NCBI GenBank assembly: GCA_001970955.1
Contig: MPUH01000016.1
Span: 62,001-126,000 of the forward strand
Origin: Stentor coeruleus
Taxonomy: Eukaryota > Ciliophora > Heterotrichea > Heterotrichida > Stentoridae
Direction of reading: 5' to 3'
Length of the DNA stretch: 64,000 nucleotides
Numbering within the stretch: the stretch's first letter is position 1; each line of letters starts with the position of its first letter. This document shows, one piece after another, positions 52,204-61,955 of this stretch. Under the pieces are notes generated by a model that did not search any database, was not told the DNA's origin, and saw only the letters and a program-made list of their open reading frames with translations. Made by a program: the position numbers and the translations under genes.

Positions 52204-54402
52204 ATGACTGAAGACTCAAGCGGAGAAATCCTAGTCGTCTGTCGATTCCGTCCTTTGAACACTAAAGAAATAGAAATATCACAAGCAATCTGTGTAGACT
52301 TCCCATCCGGTGACAAATCTGTATCCGTCCCACAAGATGGTCTTAGCCCTTTAGTTTTTCATCTTGATCATGTTTTCAAGCCTACATGCACACAAGCCCA
52401 AGTTTATAACACAGCAGCAAAAACTATAGTCGAATCTGTTCTTCAAGGTTATAATGGTACAGTTCTAGCTTATGGGCAAACATCATCTGGAAAAACATTT
52501 ACAATGACAGGTGCAAGTTTAGACAATCTTGAACTTATGGGTATCATCCCAAGAATGGTATGTAATGTTTTTGACTTTATAGCAACAGCTGATGAAAGCT
52601 TAGAATTTACAGTAAAAGTAAGCTACTGTGAAATTTATATGGAAAAAATCAAAGATCTTATTGACCCATCAAGAAAAAACTTAAAAGTTCATGAAGATAA
52701 GCTTAAAGGGGTGTATATTGGGGATTTATCTGAGAGTTATGTAAGTTGTGATTCTGAAGTATATGATTTAATGAAATTTGGTAATGAAAATAGAGAAGTT
52801 GGGTATACTGATATGAATGCTGGGAGTAGTCGATCTCATGCGATATTTATTGTGTCGATATTTCAGACTAATACTAAAAATTTAAGTTCAAAAGTTGGAA
52901 AACTTTATCTTGTTGATTTGGCTGGGTCAGAAAAGGTAGGTAAAACTGGAGCTTCAGGTAAAAGACTTGAAGAAGCTAAGACTATTAATAAGTCTTTAAC
53001 TGTTTTAGGACAAGTTATTAATAACTTGACTGATGGTAAATCTACACATATTCCATATAGAGATTCTAAACTTACTAGAGTCCTTCAAGACTCTTTAGGA
53101 GGTAATTCAAAGACATCTTTGATTATAACATGTTCACCTTCTATTTATAATTTAGAAGAAACTATAGGTACTTTAAGGTTTGGTATAAGAGCAAAATCAA
53201 TTAAAAATAAACCAAAAGTTAATAAAGAATACACAGTTGCTGAATTAAAATTATTACTTGCTAAAGCTCAAGATGATATAGAGAAAAAAAATCAGACTAT
53301 TGAAATGCTTCAAGGAGAATTGAAAAAAAATGGGGGAAAAATTATTATTGATAACCCTGAACCTGGTGAGGTTTTGGTTAGTTTTGAAGATATACAAGAT
53401 GATATTGATAGTCTTAAAGAAAAACTTGAACAAGAAGGAAAGACTTGTTCGCAGTTAAGAAATGAATTACTTCAGCAAGAAACTATTAATCAGGAAATAA
53501 TATTAGACAACTCATCTATGATGGAAGAATTAAAATCATGTCATGAAGAAATTTTAACATTAAAAGCTGAGATTTCTGATAAATACGAGAATATTGAGGA
53601 ACTAAAAAATACAAAAGAACTTTATGAATTGCAAATAAAAGAAATGAATATAAGCATAGCAAAACTTGAAAAGGTTGTTAATGATCAAGAAGAAGAAATT
53701 ATTATATTAAAATCACAAAATATTAAAACAAATGAACAAATTGTGTATAATGAAGATCATCTTAGTGGAATTAAAGAGGACCTCACATCAGAAAAAGAAA
53801 AAAATTTGTCTTTAGCCAAACAAATAAAACTTCTCCATGAAAATATTCAAGAACTCAGTAATAAAAATGTTATCGATATCGATAAACTCAAAAGTAATAT
53901 CTTACAAGAAATGGAATTAAAAGCTCAAACTAAATGGAAACAAGAAATGGATATTATAAGTAATGATTTACAAAATAGGATTAAAAAAGTAATTGAGCTT
54001 GAACTTGCTTTAGATGATGCTAAAGAGAATTATAGGATTCTTGAACAAAGATTATCTCAAAGTGATAAGATTATTATAAAAAGAAATGATTTATTAGAGA
54101 AAAATATTGAATATATAACGAAATTGTATTATGAATTACTTAGTGAAAAAGGGAATTTGTCTGTGCAAAATCAAGTGTTGACTAGTAAAATTACTCGGCT
54201 TACTGAAAAAGTTGTGTTTCTTGAAGAGCAATTGAAACAAAAGGAGATGAATAAATTTGTTGAGGAAAGAAGTTTTATTGATGAAAATGGGAAGTTAAAT
54301 AATAGTAGAGCTTCTAGGGCATCTCGGACTTCGCAAATTTCTGGGAATATACGCAAACCACTTAAAGGTGGGACTAGAGTGGTTTATAATTTTGCAAATT
54401 GA
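52204..54402 (+). CDS. Kinesin-1-type N-terminal motor with coiled-coil tail
   Basis: The protein is 732 residues. The motor domain covers residues 1-340: ILVVCRFRPLN, P-loop GQTSSGKTFTMTG, switch I NAGSSRSHAIF, switch II DLAGSEK, and HIPYRDSKLTRVLQDSLGG. The sequence follows conventional kinesin (KIF5) closely, including LVDLAGSEKVGKTGASG and the NINKSL-type segment. After the neck comes about 350 residues of coiled coil and a basic, Ser/Arg tail. It is shorter than animal KIF5 (about 960) and lacks a recognisable KLC/cargo globular tail. Nucleotide-binding motifs are intact, so plus-end-directed microtubule movement is expected. The stop is TGA. It is head-to-head with the K+ channel gene. 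Confidence 0.95.
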   Translation: MTEDSSGEILVVCRFRPLNTKEIEISQAICVDFPSGDKSVSVPQDGLSPLVFHLDHVFKPTCTQAQVYNTAAKTIVESVLQGYNGTVLAYGQTSSGKTFTMTGASLDNLELMGIIPRMVCNVFDFIATADESLEFTVKVSYCEIYMEKIKDLIDPSRKNLKVHEDKLKGVYIGDLSESYVSCDSEVYDLMKFGNENREVGYTDMNAGSSRSHAIFIVSIFQTNTKNLSSKVGKLYLVDLAGSEKVGKTGASGKRLEEAKTINKSLTVLGQVINNLTDGKSTHIPYRDSKLTRVLQDSLGGNSKTSLIITCSPSIYNLEETIGTLRFGIRAKSIKNKPKVNKEYTVAELKLLLAKAQDDIEKKNQTIEMLQGELKKNGGKIIIDNPEPGEVLVSFEDIQDDIDSLKEKLEQEGKTCSQLRNELLQQETINQEIILDNSSMMEELKSCHEEILTLKAEISDKYENIEELKNTKELYELQIKEMNISIAKLEKVVNDQEEEIIILKSQNIKTNEQIVYNEDHLSGIKEDLTSEKEKNLSLAKQIKLLHENIQELSNKNVIDIDKLKSNILQEMELKAQTKWKQEMDIISNDLQNRIKKVIELELALDDAKENYRILEQRLSQSDKIIIKRNDLLEKNIEYITKLYYELLSEKGNLSVQNQVLTSKITRLTEKVVFLEEQLKQKEMNKFVEERSFIDENGKLNNSRASRASRTSQISGNIRKPLKGGTRVVYNFAN

Positions 54403-54524
54403 TTTTAAATAATTACTAAATTTTATAAAGTTTTTTAAATTACCCGGTATAATTGTTAAGATAAAATAAACACTTAAGTTAGATTTGGGGTTTTTGTGGT
54501 AAAGGTATAAACTTTTAAATTAAT

Positions 54525-55103
54525 TTACTGTGTTTTGTCCTTCTTTTTTATCTTTTTTTTGATAGATTTTTTCGATTTTATCTGTTCCAGTTGATTTTTC
54601 AATTGATCAATCATCGCTTTTTGTTTTTTTCTAATATTTTCTGACCTTTTAATAGAAGTTTTAAGTCCTTTATAATCTTCTTTTAAGGCCCTAGCTTTTT
54701 CTTCAAGAGATCTTTTGAATTTTATTTGCTTTCTAAGTTTTTCATTATCTTTTATAAACCCTGCATTATTTTGTCTTAGTTTCACTAGATTTTTTGATAG
54801 ATCTTTTGAATTGTCTCTGACTTGCATTGCAGTAAGGGAATTAGACCTAATTCCAATACTACTTTCTAAGCTTTTCAATTCTTTTTCACATTTTTTTCTT
54901 GATTTTGATGAACCTTTTGAGTGATGATAAGATTCTGTATCTTTGAAAGGAGTGTCTCTTGTATTCATCCGGCATTCAAGAGTGAGAATTTTATCTTGTA
55001 AATGCTTCAGTTCAGTATTAAGAAAATCTGCATAGTTGCTTTGTTGAGAGTTTTGGCTTAAAGAAAATTTATTGTGAGAAGCTTTTTTGTCTAGTGTTTC
55101 CAT
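54525..55103 (-). CDS. Small basic coiled-coil protein, unknown function
   Basis: The protein is 192 residues. The first 80 residues are Ser/Asn-rich with one helical segment, and the C-terminal half is basic coiled coil ending in a poly-Lys tail (KSIKKKIKKKDK). No domain is recognised. It is convergent with kinesin (123 bp apart) and divergent from the carboxypeptidase-like gene. The stop is TAA. Confidence 0.65.
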   Translation of the reverse strand: METLDKKASHNKFSLSQNSQQSNYADFLNTELKHLQDKILTLECRMNTRDTPFKDTESYHHSKGSSKSRKKCEKELKSLESSIGIRSNSLTAMQVRDNSKDLSKNLVKLRQNNAGFIKDNEKLRKQIKFKRSLEEKARALKEDYKGLKTSIKRSENIRKKQKAMIDQLKNQLEQIKSKKSIKKKIKKKDKTQ

Positions 55104-55461
55104 TTATATTCGAAAGAAACTTTTACTTCATCAAAAACTATATATTTTTTTTACCCTATTCTCACAGCTACATTTTTTACAGACCTTAGACCTAAAAACT
55201 AATTAAAGGTTAGTTTATCCTTCACTAAGCTACAAATACGCATTTAAACCGAATTTCTAACTCAAAAATATCATTTTACACTACCTTTATCCAAGCCTAA
55301 CATAAAAACTAATCTTAAAATTTCTCAAATAAAATCTCCACCTTACAAATATCTAAAAAAATTCACACACCAACATCTCCTAAAGTTCTAACACCTATCT
55401 AACTTATCCTTCTCACATAAAAACCCTTAAAGCCATTTTCTTATAGGTGAAAAATATATAA
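55104..55461. other. Divergent promoter region
   Basis: A 358-bp spacer. The right two-thirds is C-rich and G-poor on the plus strand, matching the 5' flank of the carboxypeptidase-like gene. No gene is recognised. Confidence 0.55.
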
Positions 55462-56730
55462 ATGTTCCTAATCCTCCTTCTAACAACTATCGTAAATGGA
55501 GACTCAAGCGGAACCTTCAATATCAATGGTTTTACAGGTAATTCAGGGACTATTTCTGTTAATGTTCTAACTGGTTCTTCAATATTCTATTGGCAATTTA
55601 CAGCTCTAAACGGAAACATCGCAAGCGATACCCGTCCATTAGTTATATGGACAGGTGGTGGTCCAGGATGTAGTAGTTCATTAGGTTATCTAATGGGTGG
55701 TATTGCTCCAGTCCAAATCAATGCAACTGGTAATTTCAACAATAATCCAGCATCATGGAATACAAAAGTTCACCTTTTAGCAATAGATTTCCCTTATGAT
55801 GCAGGATACTCATATTCAAGTCAAAGTTCTGATATTAAAAATACAACATCAGATGTAGTTGCTTACCTTTATCAATTCCTCCAAGACTTATCAAATGATT
55901 ATCCAACCTGGTTCCAAAGAGATATTTATTGGTTTGGAGAAGATTATTCAGGACATTTCATTCCAGCAATAGCTTCATTGATTCTACAAAACAATCAAAA
56001 TCCTAAAAACAATTTTATACCACTTAAAGGGATTTCTATTGGAGGACCATGGCTTGATGGACTTTATCAAACTCAATATTATGATATTTCTGCATACAAT
56101 CTTGGGATTATCAATGGAATACAAAAAAGTACTTTACAACAAAATGAGTATTCAATTTTAGCTATGATAGAAGCTGGGAATTATACTGATGCTTTTAATT
56201 TATGGAGATATACTTATGGGCAGTTTGAATTTATGACTGGTAATTTAAGTGTTTTTAATGTTCGGACTACAAATACTTTAAACATTACTGGGATAACAGA
56301 GTATATGAATAATGCTAATGTTAAAAGTAAAGTTACAAATGTTCCTTCTGGGACTAAATGGACTGCATGTAATCAAAATATATATGATGGATTTGGTAAT
56401 GATTATATGCAAGGTTTTGTAACTACTATGATGCCAAGTTTATTAAGTCAAATTAAAGTTATGCTAGTTCATGGAATTGATGATTTATATACTAATTCTT
56501 TAGGTATAAATCAATGGATTGGAGCATTAAATTGGAAATATACTTCAAACTTTCTTCAGAGCAGAAGAAGTGTTTGGAACGTTCAAGGGAATCCAACTGG
56601 TTATGTTCAAACATATAGCAATTTAACTTATGTCCAAATCTCTGCAGCTAGTCATAGTGTTGGTATTGAACAACCTTATGCTTTTAGAGATTCAGCATTT
56701 AGATTCATATTTAATCAAGGGTGGAATTAG
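55462..56730 (+). CDS. Serine carboxypeptidase (S10)-like protein lacking the catalytic serine
   Basis: The protein is 422 residues with a short signal peptide (MFLILLLTTIVNG). S10 features: WTGGGPGCSSS in the substrate/oxyanion region near residue 65, the nucleophile loop reading FGEDYSGHF where the family has GESYAGxY, VHGIDDLYTN carrying the acid Asp, and ASHSVGIEQP carrying the catalytic His. The nucleophile Ser is Asp (codon GAT), so peptidase activity is not expected. The protein may bind peptides or act as a storage or regulatory homologue, and it probably enters the secretory or lysosomal route. It is intact over the full family length, which argues against simple decay. The stop is TAG. 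The RRM gene is convergent, 20 bp away. Confidence 0.9.
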   Translation: MFLILLLTTIVNGDSSGTFNINGFTGNSGTISVNVLTGSSIFYWQFTALNGNIASDTRPLVIWTGGGPGCSSSLGYLMGGIAPVQINATGNFNNNPASWNTKVHLLAIDFPYDAGYSYSSQSSDIKNTTSDVVAYLYQFLQDLSNDYPTWFQRDIYWFGEDYSGHFIPAIASLILQNNQNPKNNFIPLKGISIGGPWLDGLYQTQYYDISAYNLGIINGIQKSTLQQNEYSILAMIEAGNYTDAFNLWRYTYGQFEFMTGNLSVFNVRTTNTLNITGITEYMNNANVKSKVTNVPSGTKWTACNQNIYDGFGNDYMQGFVTTMMPSLLSQIKVMLVHGIDDLYTNSLGINQWIGALNWKYTSNFLQSRRSVWNVQGNPTGYVQTYSNLTYVQISAASHSVGIEQPYAFRDSAFRFIFNQGWN

Positions 56731-56750
56731 GAAAATTAGTTATTCAGTTT

Positions 56751-57464
56751 TTAGCTTTTATTTAGTTTATCTTTGTGAGTCTTTGTTTGAATATGTCTTT
56801 TCATGCTAGACTTTTGCATGGATTTCTCACATAATAAACATCTAAAAACAGATGTATCATCATTTATTGTCCCTGTAAGTAAAACAAATTTAGACCCATC
56901 TTCCATTTCTTCTATAACTTCAGGTTCTTTTGTTTCGCTTTTTGAAATGTTTTTTTCAGTAAATTCTATTGGATAAAACTCAACAGGTAAAGAATTACGT
57001 TCTATTGAATATGAACGTTCTGATGAACTTTTTCTTGGAGACCTTCTTGGAGAACGTCTTTTAGAACTTTCTTTACTTTTTGGACAATCTCTGGCTATAT
57101 GACCAAAACCCCCACATTCATAACATTCAGGACCTTCTTTACATTCTCGTGAAATGTGACCTGGCTTACCACAATTGTAACATTTGTCTTTGTTAACTTT
57201 ATTGGCTACACGGGATTCTTTAACGTTAAAACGAGCTGATCGCTTTGACCATTCGATATTTAGAGCTAAACCCCCCATGTTTTTTCCATGAAGTTGGAGC
57301 ATGGCTTCTTCACCATCACGTTCGTCTGTATATTCGATAAAAGCATATCCACCCTATATTGATTTTACTCTATGGTTTATTTTGCACTGGCCAAACTTGT
57401 TGAACTCTTCTTCAAGATCTTTTAATGATATGTTGCGAGAGATGTTTCCTACGAAGAGACTCAT
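56751..57464 (-). CDS. RRM protein with two CCHC zinc knuckles, RS region and C2H2-like finger
   Basis: The spliced protein is about 232 residues: ATG at 57462-57464, 15-nt intron at 57354-57368, TAA stop. One RRM occupies residues 1-70 (RNP2 LFVGNI, RNP1 GYAFIEY). Two CCHC knuckles follow (CYNCGKPGHISREC and CYECGGFGHIARDC), then a short SR/RS patch (RRSPRRSPRK). A C2H2-like finger is at the C-terminus (CLLCEKSMQKSSMKRH followed by H). RRM plus knuckle plus RS is the layout of SR splicing factors such as SRSF7 and plant RSZ proteins, so a pre-mRNA splicing role is likely. The added finger is unusual. It is convergent with the carboxypeptidase-like gene. Confidence 0.9.
57354..57368 (-). other. 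15-nt intron in the RRM gene
   Basis: The minus strand reads GTAAAATCAATATAG. It lies inside the RRM, and removal restores the RNP1 strand. Confidence 0.92.
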
Positions 57465-57831
57465 TTTATATGAGATATGATATTTTTCGAAATTTTAAGG
57501 AAATTTGGGTTAATGTTTTAGGATTTTTTGTAAATGAGAGGATATGATTTTGTTGAGGATTTAAAACATTGTTAGCTTTTTATAATCTAATTATTCATAA
57601 TCTAAAAACAAATGAATTATTTTAATCATGATTTCACAACTCAAACCAAACTTCAAAAAGCATGATCTTATCATTAACTCTTCAGCCCCCAAAGATTTCT
57701 CTGTACTTAACCATAAAACAACAAATTCCATACAATATTATTTTTTTTAATACACAATAAAAAATATAAAGCAATCTAAACTTTAATCCTAAAACAAAAT
57801 AAAAAACTGAACTAAATAGCTTCATACTAAT
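57465..57831. other. Divergent promoter region with strand-skew switch
   Basis: 57465-57570 has 22 G and 2 C on the plus strand, as in other minus-gene 5' flanks. The right half switches to A/C/T-rich before the STAND gene. The switch point near 57580-57620 may separate two promoters. Confidence 0.6.
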
Positions 57832-60800
57832 ATGGTGAATAACGGACGAGAATTATACACCTGGGAAGTCCCATTCAAATATCTCATCAAAATCATCCAA
57901 GTCAACAATACTTTACATAGTCAAATCACCAGCCTCCAATCAAACAAAACCTCATCTAACCCTCTATCATTTTCTCCAAAACCCCCTTCATCATTTCTCC
58001 TATCATCAATATCCTCTCGTTTCTTCCATATAAACCCTGAAACTTTAATCTTAACATACACAAAAGGTCTTCAAGGTGGAGGTGTTTGTTGTTCTAGTAA
58101 AAAATCAATAGATGCATTATCAAATGTTCAATCAAAAACCTCAGTATCAAAAGATCCTGAAATAAAATCCCCATTATTTACCGACCCTGAGAAATTCACC
58201 CCATTAAGTTCATCAGAAAAAGCTTCTTTAAACACCCGATATGAAATGCTTCATAAAGAAAACGCGCAAAATTCTGCAGTTTTTGATAAGGAGTTTACAG
58301 AAGCTATGTTAATTGCCATGAAAATTTCAGAACAAGTTGCTAATGCATCAGTATCATTATATGACTTAAAAATATTAAAGAGAATAGTAAAAGTTAGTAA
58401 GCCTTTTACTATAGCTTGGGAACTAGGTAAAAATTTTGCAACAGAAAATTTTCTTAATAGCTCTATGTGTATAGGACAAAGACTTAAGCTTATAAGGGTT
58501 ATAAGGAAATTTATAGTCCAAGATTTTGTAGAAAATCGTGACCGGGTAACAAAAACTGAAGAAATGAGCATTTTATTCAAAATATTAAATGAAGCCTCAT
58601 TAGTTTTAGAAAATCAAAATAGACTTCTTGAATTCGTCACTATTCTTGAAATCAATGCAGTGAAAATATTTGTAGAAAGGCCACGAAGTCTTGTTGACTG
58701 GTGGGAAAGAGTAGCTTATGAATGTAAAGAGGTACTTGAGATTTCGATTAACCCACAGCAAGCTAGTGTGCCACAGAATATGAGGAAAATATGTGATTAT
58801 TTTAAGAACTCTTGGAAGAAACTCAAAGGGGGTTTTGCAGAGTTTTTCTTGTATATGGCTTTGTATGAAAAACAATCAGGGCAAAAGTATGAGAAATCAG
58901 AATTACTTGAGGATATTATAAAAACTCAATTAATATATTTTTCAGGGAATAGCTATGAAGAACAAGGTGTTTTTTTGTCTTATGCTGAAAAATGGATTTA
59001 TTCGGGGAAAATCAGAGAAAGCTTTGTAAATGAGTTTCTTAATTCTTTTATTAATATGTGCAATGATAATAATTGGAAATTAAGGATACATAGTTGCTAT
59101 TTACTAAGGATTTTACGTGGGTTTAAAAATCAGAGTATAAAGGAGAAAGCTTTTGGGATAACAGAAATGAGGCTAAAAGTGGAAAATGATGAAAAAGTTT
59201 TAGGGATTTTAAAACTTCCTACTGTGTATCCAGTGTCGAAAAAAGCTGATGTTAAAGTTAATATGGCTGATTTGTTGGATTTCAGCAAAATAGTATCCAG
59301 AGAAGAGGAAGTGGCTCAGATTAATAGTTTTTTTAGACAAAAACCTGAAACTGGGCAACAGAAAAATATTTTTGCATTGTGTGGAGCGGTTGGTATTGGT
59401 AAAACAGCTGTAGCCTTAAAGTATGCTAGAGAAAATGCTTTGAATTACAGTTTTATTATACAGATTAATTGTGAGAATGAAAATACTATTTTAGCTTCAT
59501 ATGCTGAATATTCACATACCCAAAAAATTTTAGAAAAAGACGACAAAAATGCTTTCGCCAAATTCAAAAACCATTTATTAGGTCTTACAAAATCCGGGTT
59601 AATAATCCTTGATAATGCATCAAGTTATGATTCAGTCTCAGAATACCTAGTTGATAACAAACACATAGACTTCCTAGCAACAAGTAAAAACACAAGCTGG
59701 CAGAACAAAATTATTATAAACGAGCTTTCCCTAAATTCATCAATCACTGCCTTACAAATCCGTCTAAACTCCTTCGAAGAATCCAAAGACCACAAATTTA
59801 TCTGTGAAAAAATCGGAGGTAGTCCTTTACTCATAAAAAGACTTGCTGGAGACATCTTAAATTCTAAAACCACATCCCATAAATACCAAACAGAAAACCC
59901 TCAAAAACTTGAAAAATCCAAAACCCTAGATTTAGTTTCCAGATCTTTGATTTCTAATTTACCAAAAGAATCACTTGAACTCCTCAAAATAGTAGCTTAT
60001 TGTTCACCAAGACATATCCCAGCTCGTATGATAAAAACAATCTTCTTAAAATCAAATTCCAAATCTCAATGGCTTAAAGGTAAAAGTTATCTTATAAATT
60101 ATTATATAATAACTTGGGGTGGACAAACATGGTCAATTGATCAAACTACATGGGATATGTTAAAAGCTTATTCTTCAGAAGATTATAGAAATATGCTGAT
60201 AAATTATATGTATGAGTTTTTTATAGTAAGTCCACATAGAGTTGATTTATTTGCAAACGTACTTCAATTACTTCCTCATGTTGAAAAAATTCTAGACTGT
60301 CCAGCTGCTAATAGTAAAGAAGCTGAATTACAAGCTTATATAGCAAGAGCTTATGCTTTAGTTGTTAGAGATACTAAAATATCTTTAGTTTATATAGAAA
60401 AAGTAGCAGGGTCATTAGGTCCTGTTTCAAAGACAAATGAAAGAGCTTATTTCAAAGTGGGAGAAGTGTTTAGGGAAATAGGGAAATACGATCGTAGCGA
60501 TGAGTTTCTTCGTAAAAGCTTGACGATATTAGAAGAGATTTCTGATGAAAAACTTCTTGCTGATGCTTATGTTGCATTAGGATTACTTTATAAACTTCAA
60601 ATATTATATGAAAAAAGTAAAGAGTGGTTTTTTAAAGCATTAGAAATCCAAGAAAGAACTTTATCGCCTATGCACCCTGACCTAGCTTTTACATATAATT
60701 ATTTAGGGATGATATTCAAAGATCTTGGGAAATATGATCAAAGTGAAGATTTTCTATTAAAAGCTCTGAAAATACAAGAATATATTTATCAACCAAACGA

Positions 60801-61149
60801 CCCTGCTTTAGCTTATATTTATAATTATTTAGGAAGTATGTATAGAAGTCGTGGTAAATTAGAACAAAGCGAATACTATCTTTTAAAATGTTTGAAAATA
60901 CAAGAACATATTTTAGATGCTTATCATCCAGCATTAGCAGTTACTTATAATGTTCTTGGGAAACTATATACTGACCTTAAAAAATGGGATAAAGGTGAAG
61001 AGTTTTATTTAAAATGTTTAAACGTTAGAGAAAGTTCATTAGAATCTAGACATGCTCATTTAGTTGTAACCTATCAGAACATCGCGATATTTTATCAGAA
61101 AATGGGAGATACAGAAAAGTATGAGTTTTATAAAAGTAAAGCTTGTTAG
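57832..61149 (+). CDS. STAND-type ATPase with C-terminal kinesin-light-chain-like TPRs
   Basis: The protein is 1,105 residues. The N-terminus is polar, with a CC-containing patch (GGGVCCSSKKS near residue 85). Residues about 150-460 are all-helical. An NB-ARC-like ATPase follows with Walker A GAVGIGKTA near residue 517 and a Walker B-like LIILDNA about 75 residues later. A winged-helix-like stretch precedes 42-residue TPRs from about residue 865 to the end (repeated YNYLG, GKYDQSEDFLLKALKIQE). The order NTPase then TPR is typical of STAND proteins, which oligomerise on nucleotide exchange when the repeats sense a ligand; some act in immunity or cell death. The role here is unknown, and the N-terminal effector-like region is not recognised. 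The stop is TAG. Confidence 0.85.
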   Translation: MVNNGRELYTWEVPFKYLIKIIQVNNTLHSQITSLQSNKTSSNPLSFSPKPPSSFLLSSISSRFFHINPETLILTYTKGLQGGGVCCSSKKSIDALSNVQSKTSVSKDPEIKSPLFTDPEKFTPLSSSEKASLNTRYEMLHKENAQNSAVFDKEFTEAMLIAMKISEQVANASVSLYDLKILKRIVKVSKPFTIAWELGKNFATENFLNSSMCIGQRLKLIRVIRKFIVQDFVENRDRVTKTEEMSILFKILNEASLVLENQNRLLEFVTILEINAVKIFVERPRSLVDWWERVAYECKEVLEISINPQQASVPQNMRKICDYFKNSWKKLKGGFAEFFLYMALYEKQSGQKYEKSELLEDIIKTQLIYFSGNSYEEQGVFLSYAEKWIYSGKIRESFVNEFLNSFINMCNDNNWKLRIHSCYLLRILRGFKNQSIKEKAFGITEMRLKVENDEKVLGILKLPTVYPVSKKADVKVNMADLLDFSKIVSREEEVAQINSFFRQKPETGQQKNIFALCGAVGIGKTAVALKYARENALNYSFIIQINCENENTILASYAEYSHTQKILEKDDKNAFAKFKNHLLGLTKSGLIILDNASSYDSVSEYLVDNKHIDFLATSKNTSWQNKIIINELSLNSSITALQIRLNSFEESKDHKFICEKIGGSPLLIKRLAGDILNSKTTSHKYQTENPQKLEKSKTLDLVSRSLISNLPKESLELLKIVAYCSPRHIPARMIKTIFLKSNSKSQWLKGKSYLINYYIITWGGQTWSIDQTTWDMLKAYSSEDYRNMLINYMYEFFIVSPHRVDLFANVLQLLPHVEKILDCPAANSKEAELQAYIARAYALVVRDTKISLVYIEKVAGSLGPVSKTNERAYFKVGEVFREIGKYDRSDEFLRKSLTILEEISDEKLLADAYVALGLLYKLQILYEKSKEWFFKALEIQERTLSPMHPDLAFTYNYLGMIFKDLGKYDQSEDFLLKALKIQEYIYQPNDPALAYIYNYLGSMYRSRGKLEQSEYYLLKCLKIQEHILDAYHPALAVTYNVLGKLYTDLKKWDKGEEFYLKCLNVRESSLESRHAHLVVTYQNIAIFYQKMGDTEKYEFYKSKAC

Positions 61150-61259
61150 GTTAGTTTAAACCCTAAGTCTTTATAGAACTCAATTTTTTTAATACAATTT
61201 TTTCATCATAAGTTTAATTTTATACGTTATTCAATAAGAAACATGTTTGTTATTTAAAT

Positions 61260-61763
61260 ATGCTGTCACTACAGAGAACTTTTGCAGGAAAGACTTCTCA
61301 CTATTCTCCAGATGGATATGGTAGAGATTGGTATATTCTTCATGATAATGGAGGTGTATACAAAAAAGCTTGTGTAACTGGTTTTGGGAAAGAAAAAAAA
61401 CAAGTTGCTAGAGAATATTCACCCCCACAGCCACGTATGGATGCTAAATTCATAAGATATTCTTCAGATGGTAGTGGTAGAGATGCTTATATAAACTGTA
61501 ATAGTGGTGGATTAATATCCCCATATAAATCAAAACCATTCAGGACAACATTGAGAGAATGGTCACCAATCAAGCTTATTGATACTTCTGATATGTTTTA
61601 TAGAAGTCAACAGATGTGGATGAAGAGAAGGGCTAGAAAAAATTCAGCTCAAGGAGAATTATCAAGTCGGCTTAGTGTGCCGAAAAGACGTGAAGTCATT
61701 TCGCCTGTTAAAACTAGTTCAACTAGTAAAAGAGTCCCTTACCCCAAAACTGCAGCGGAATAA
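61260..61763 (+). CDS. DGxGRD repeat protein, candidate ciliary or microtubule protein
   Basis: The protein is 167 residues. A motif appears twice: HYSPDGYGRDWYILHDNGG near residue 14 and RYSSDGSGRDAYINCNSGG near residue 65. A basic, Ser-rich tail follows. This DGxGRDxYI repeat occurs in small basic proteins of flagellated protists; I recall the pattern but cannot name a characterised member. A cilium- or microtubule-associated role is inference only. The stop is TAA. It is convergent with the cyclic-nucleotide kinase. Confidence 0.7.
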   Translation: MLSLQRTFAGKTSHYSPDGYGRDWYILHDNGGVYKKACVTGFGKEKKQVAREYSPPQPRMDAKFIRYSSDGSGRDAYINCNSGGLISPYKSKPFRTTLREWSPIKLIDTSDMFYRSQQMWMKRRARKNSAQGELSSRLSVPKRREVISPVKTSSTSKRVPYPKTAAE

Positions 61764-61955
61764 GATGATTTGTCGTGAATAATCACATTAATTAGAATAG
61801 TTAGACTAAGTTTTTAATTGAACAAACTACTTTTTTTAATTACAGTTAATATAAAGATTTTTATAATCTTAATGTTTATAATCATAAATAAAGTATTTTT
61901 TAAGCCTTAAAGATAAAGTAGTATATATAATCTATCTATTTATCTTAAAAACAGT

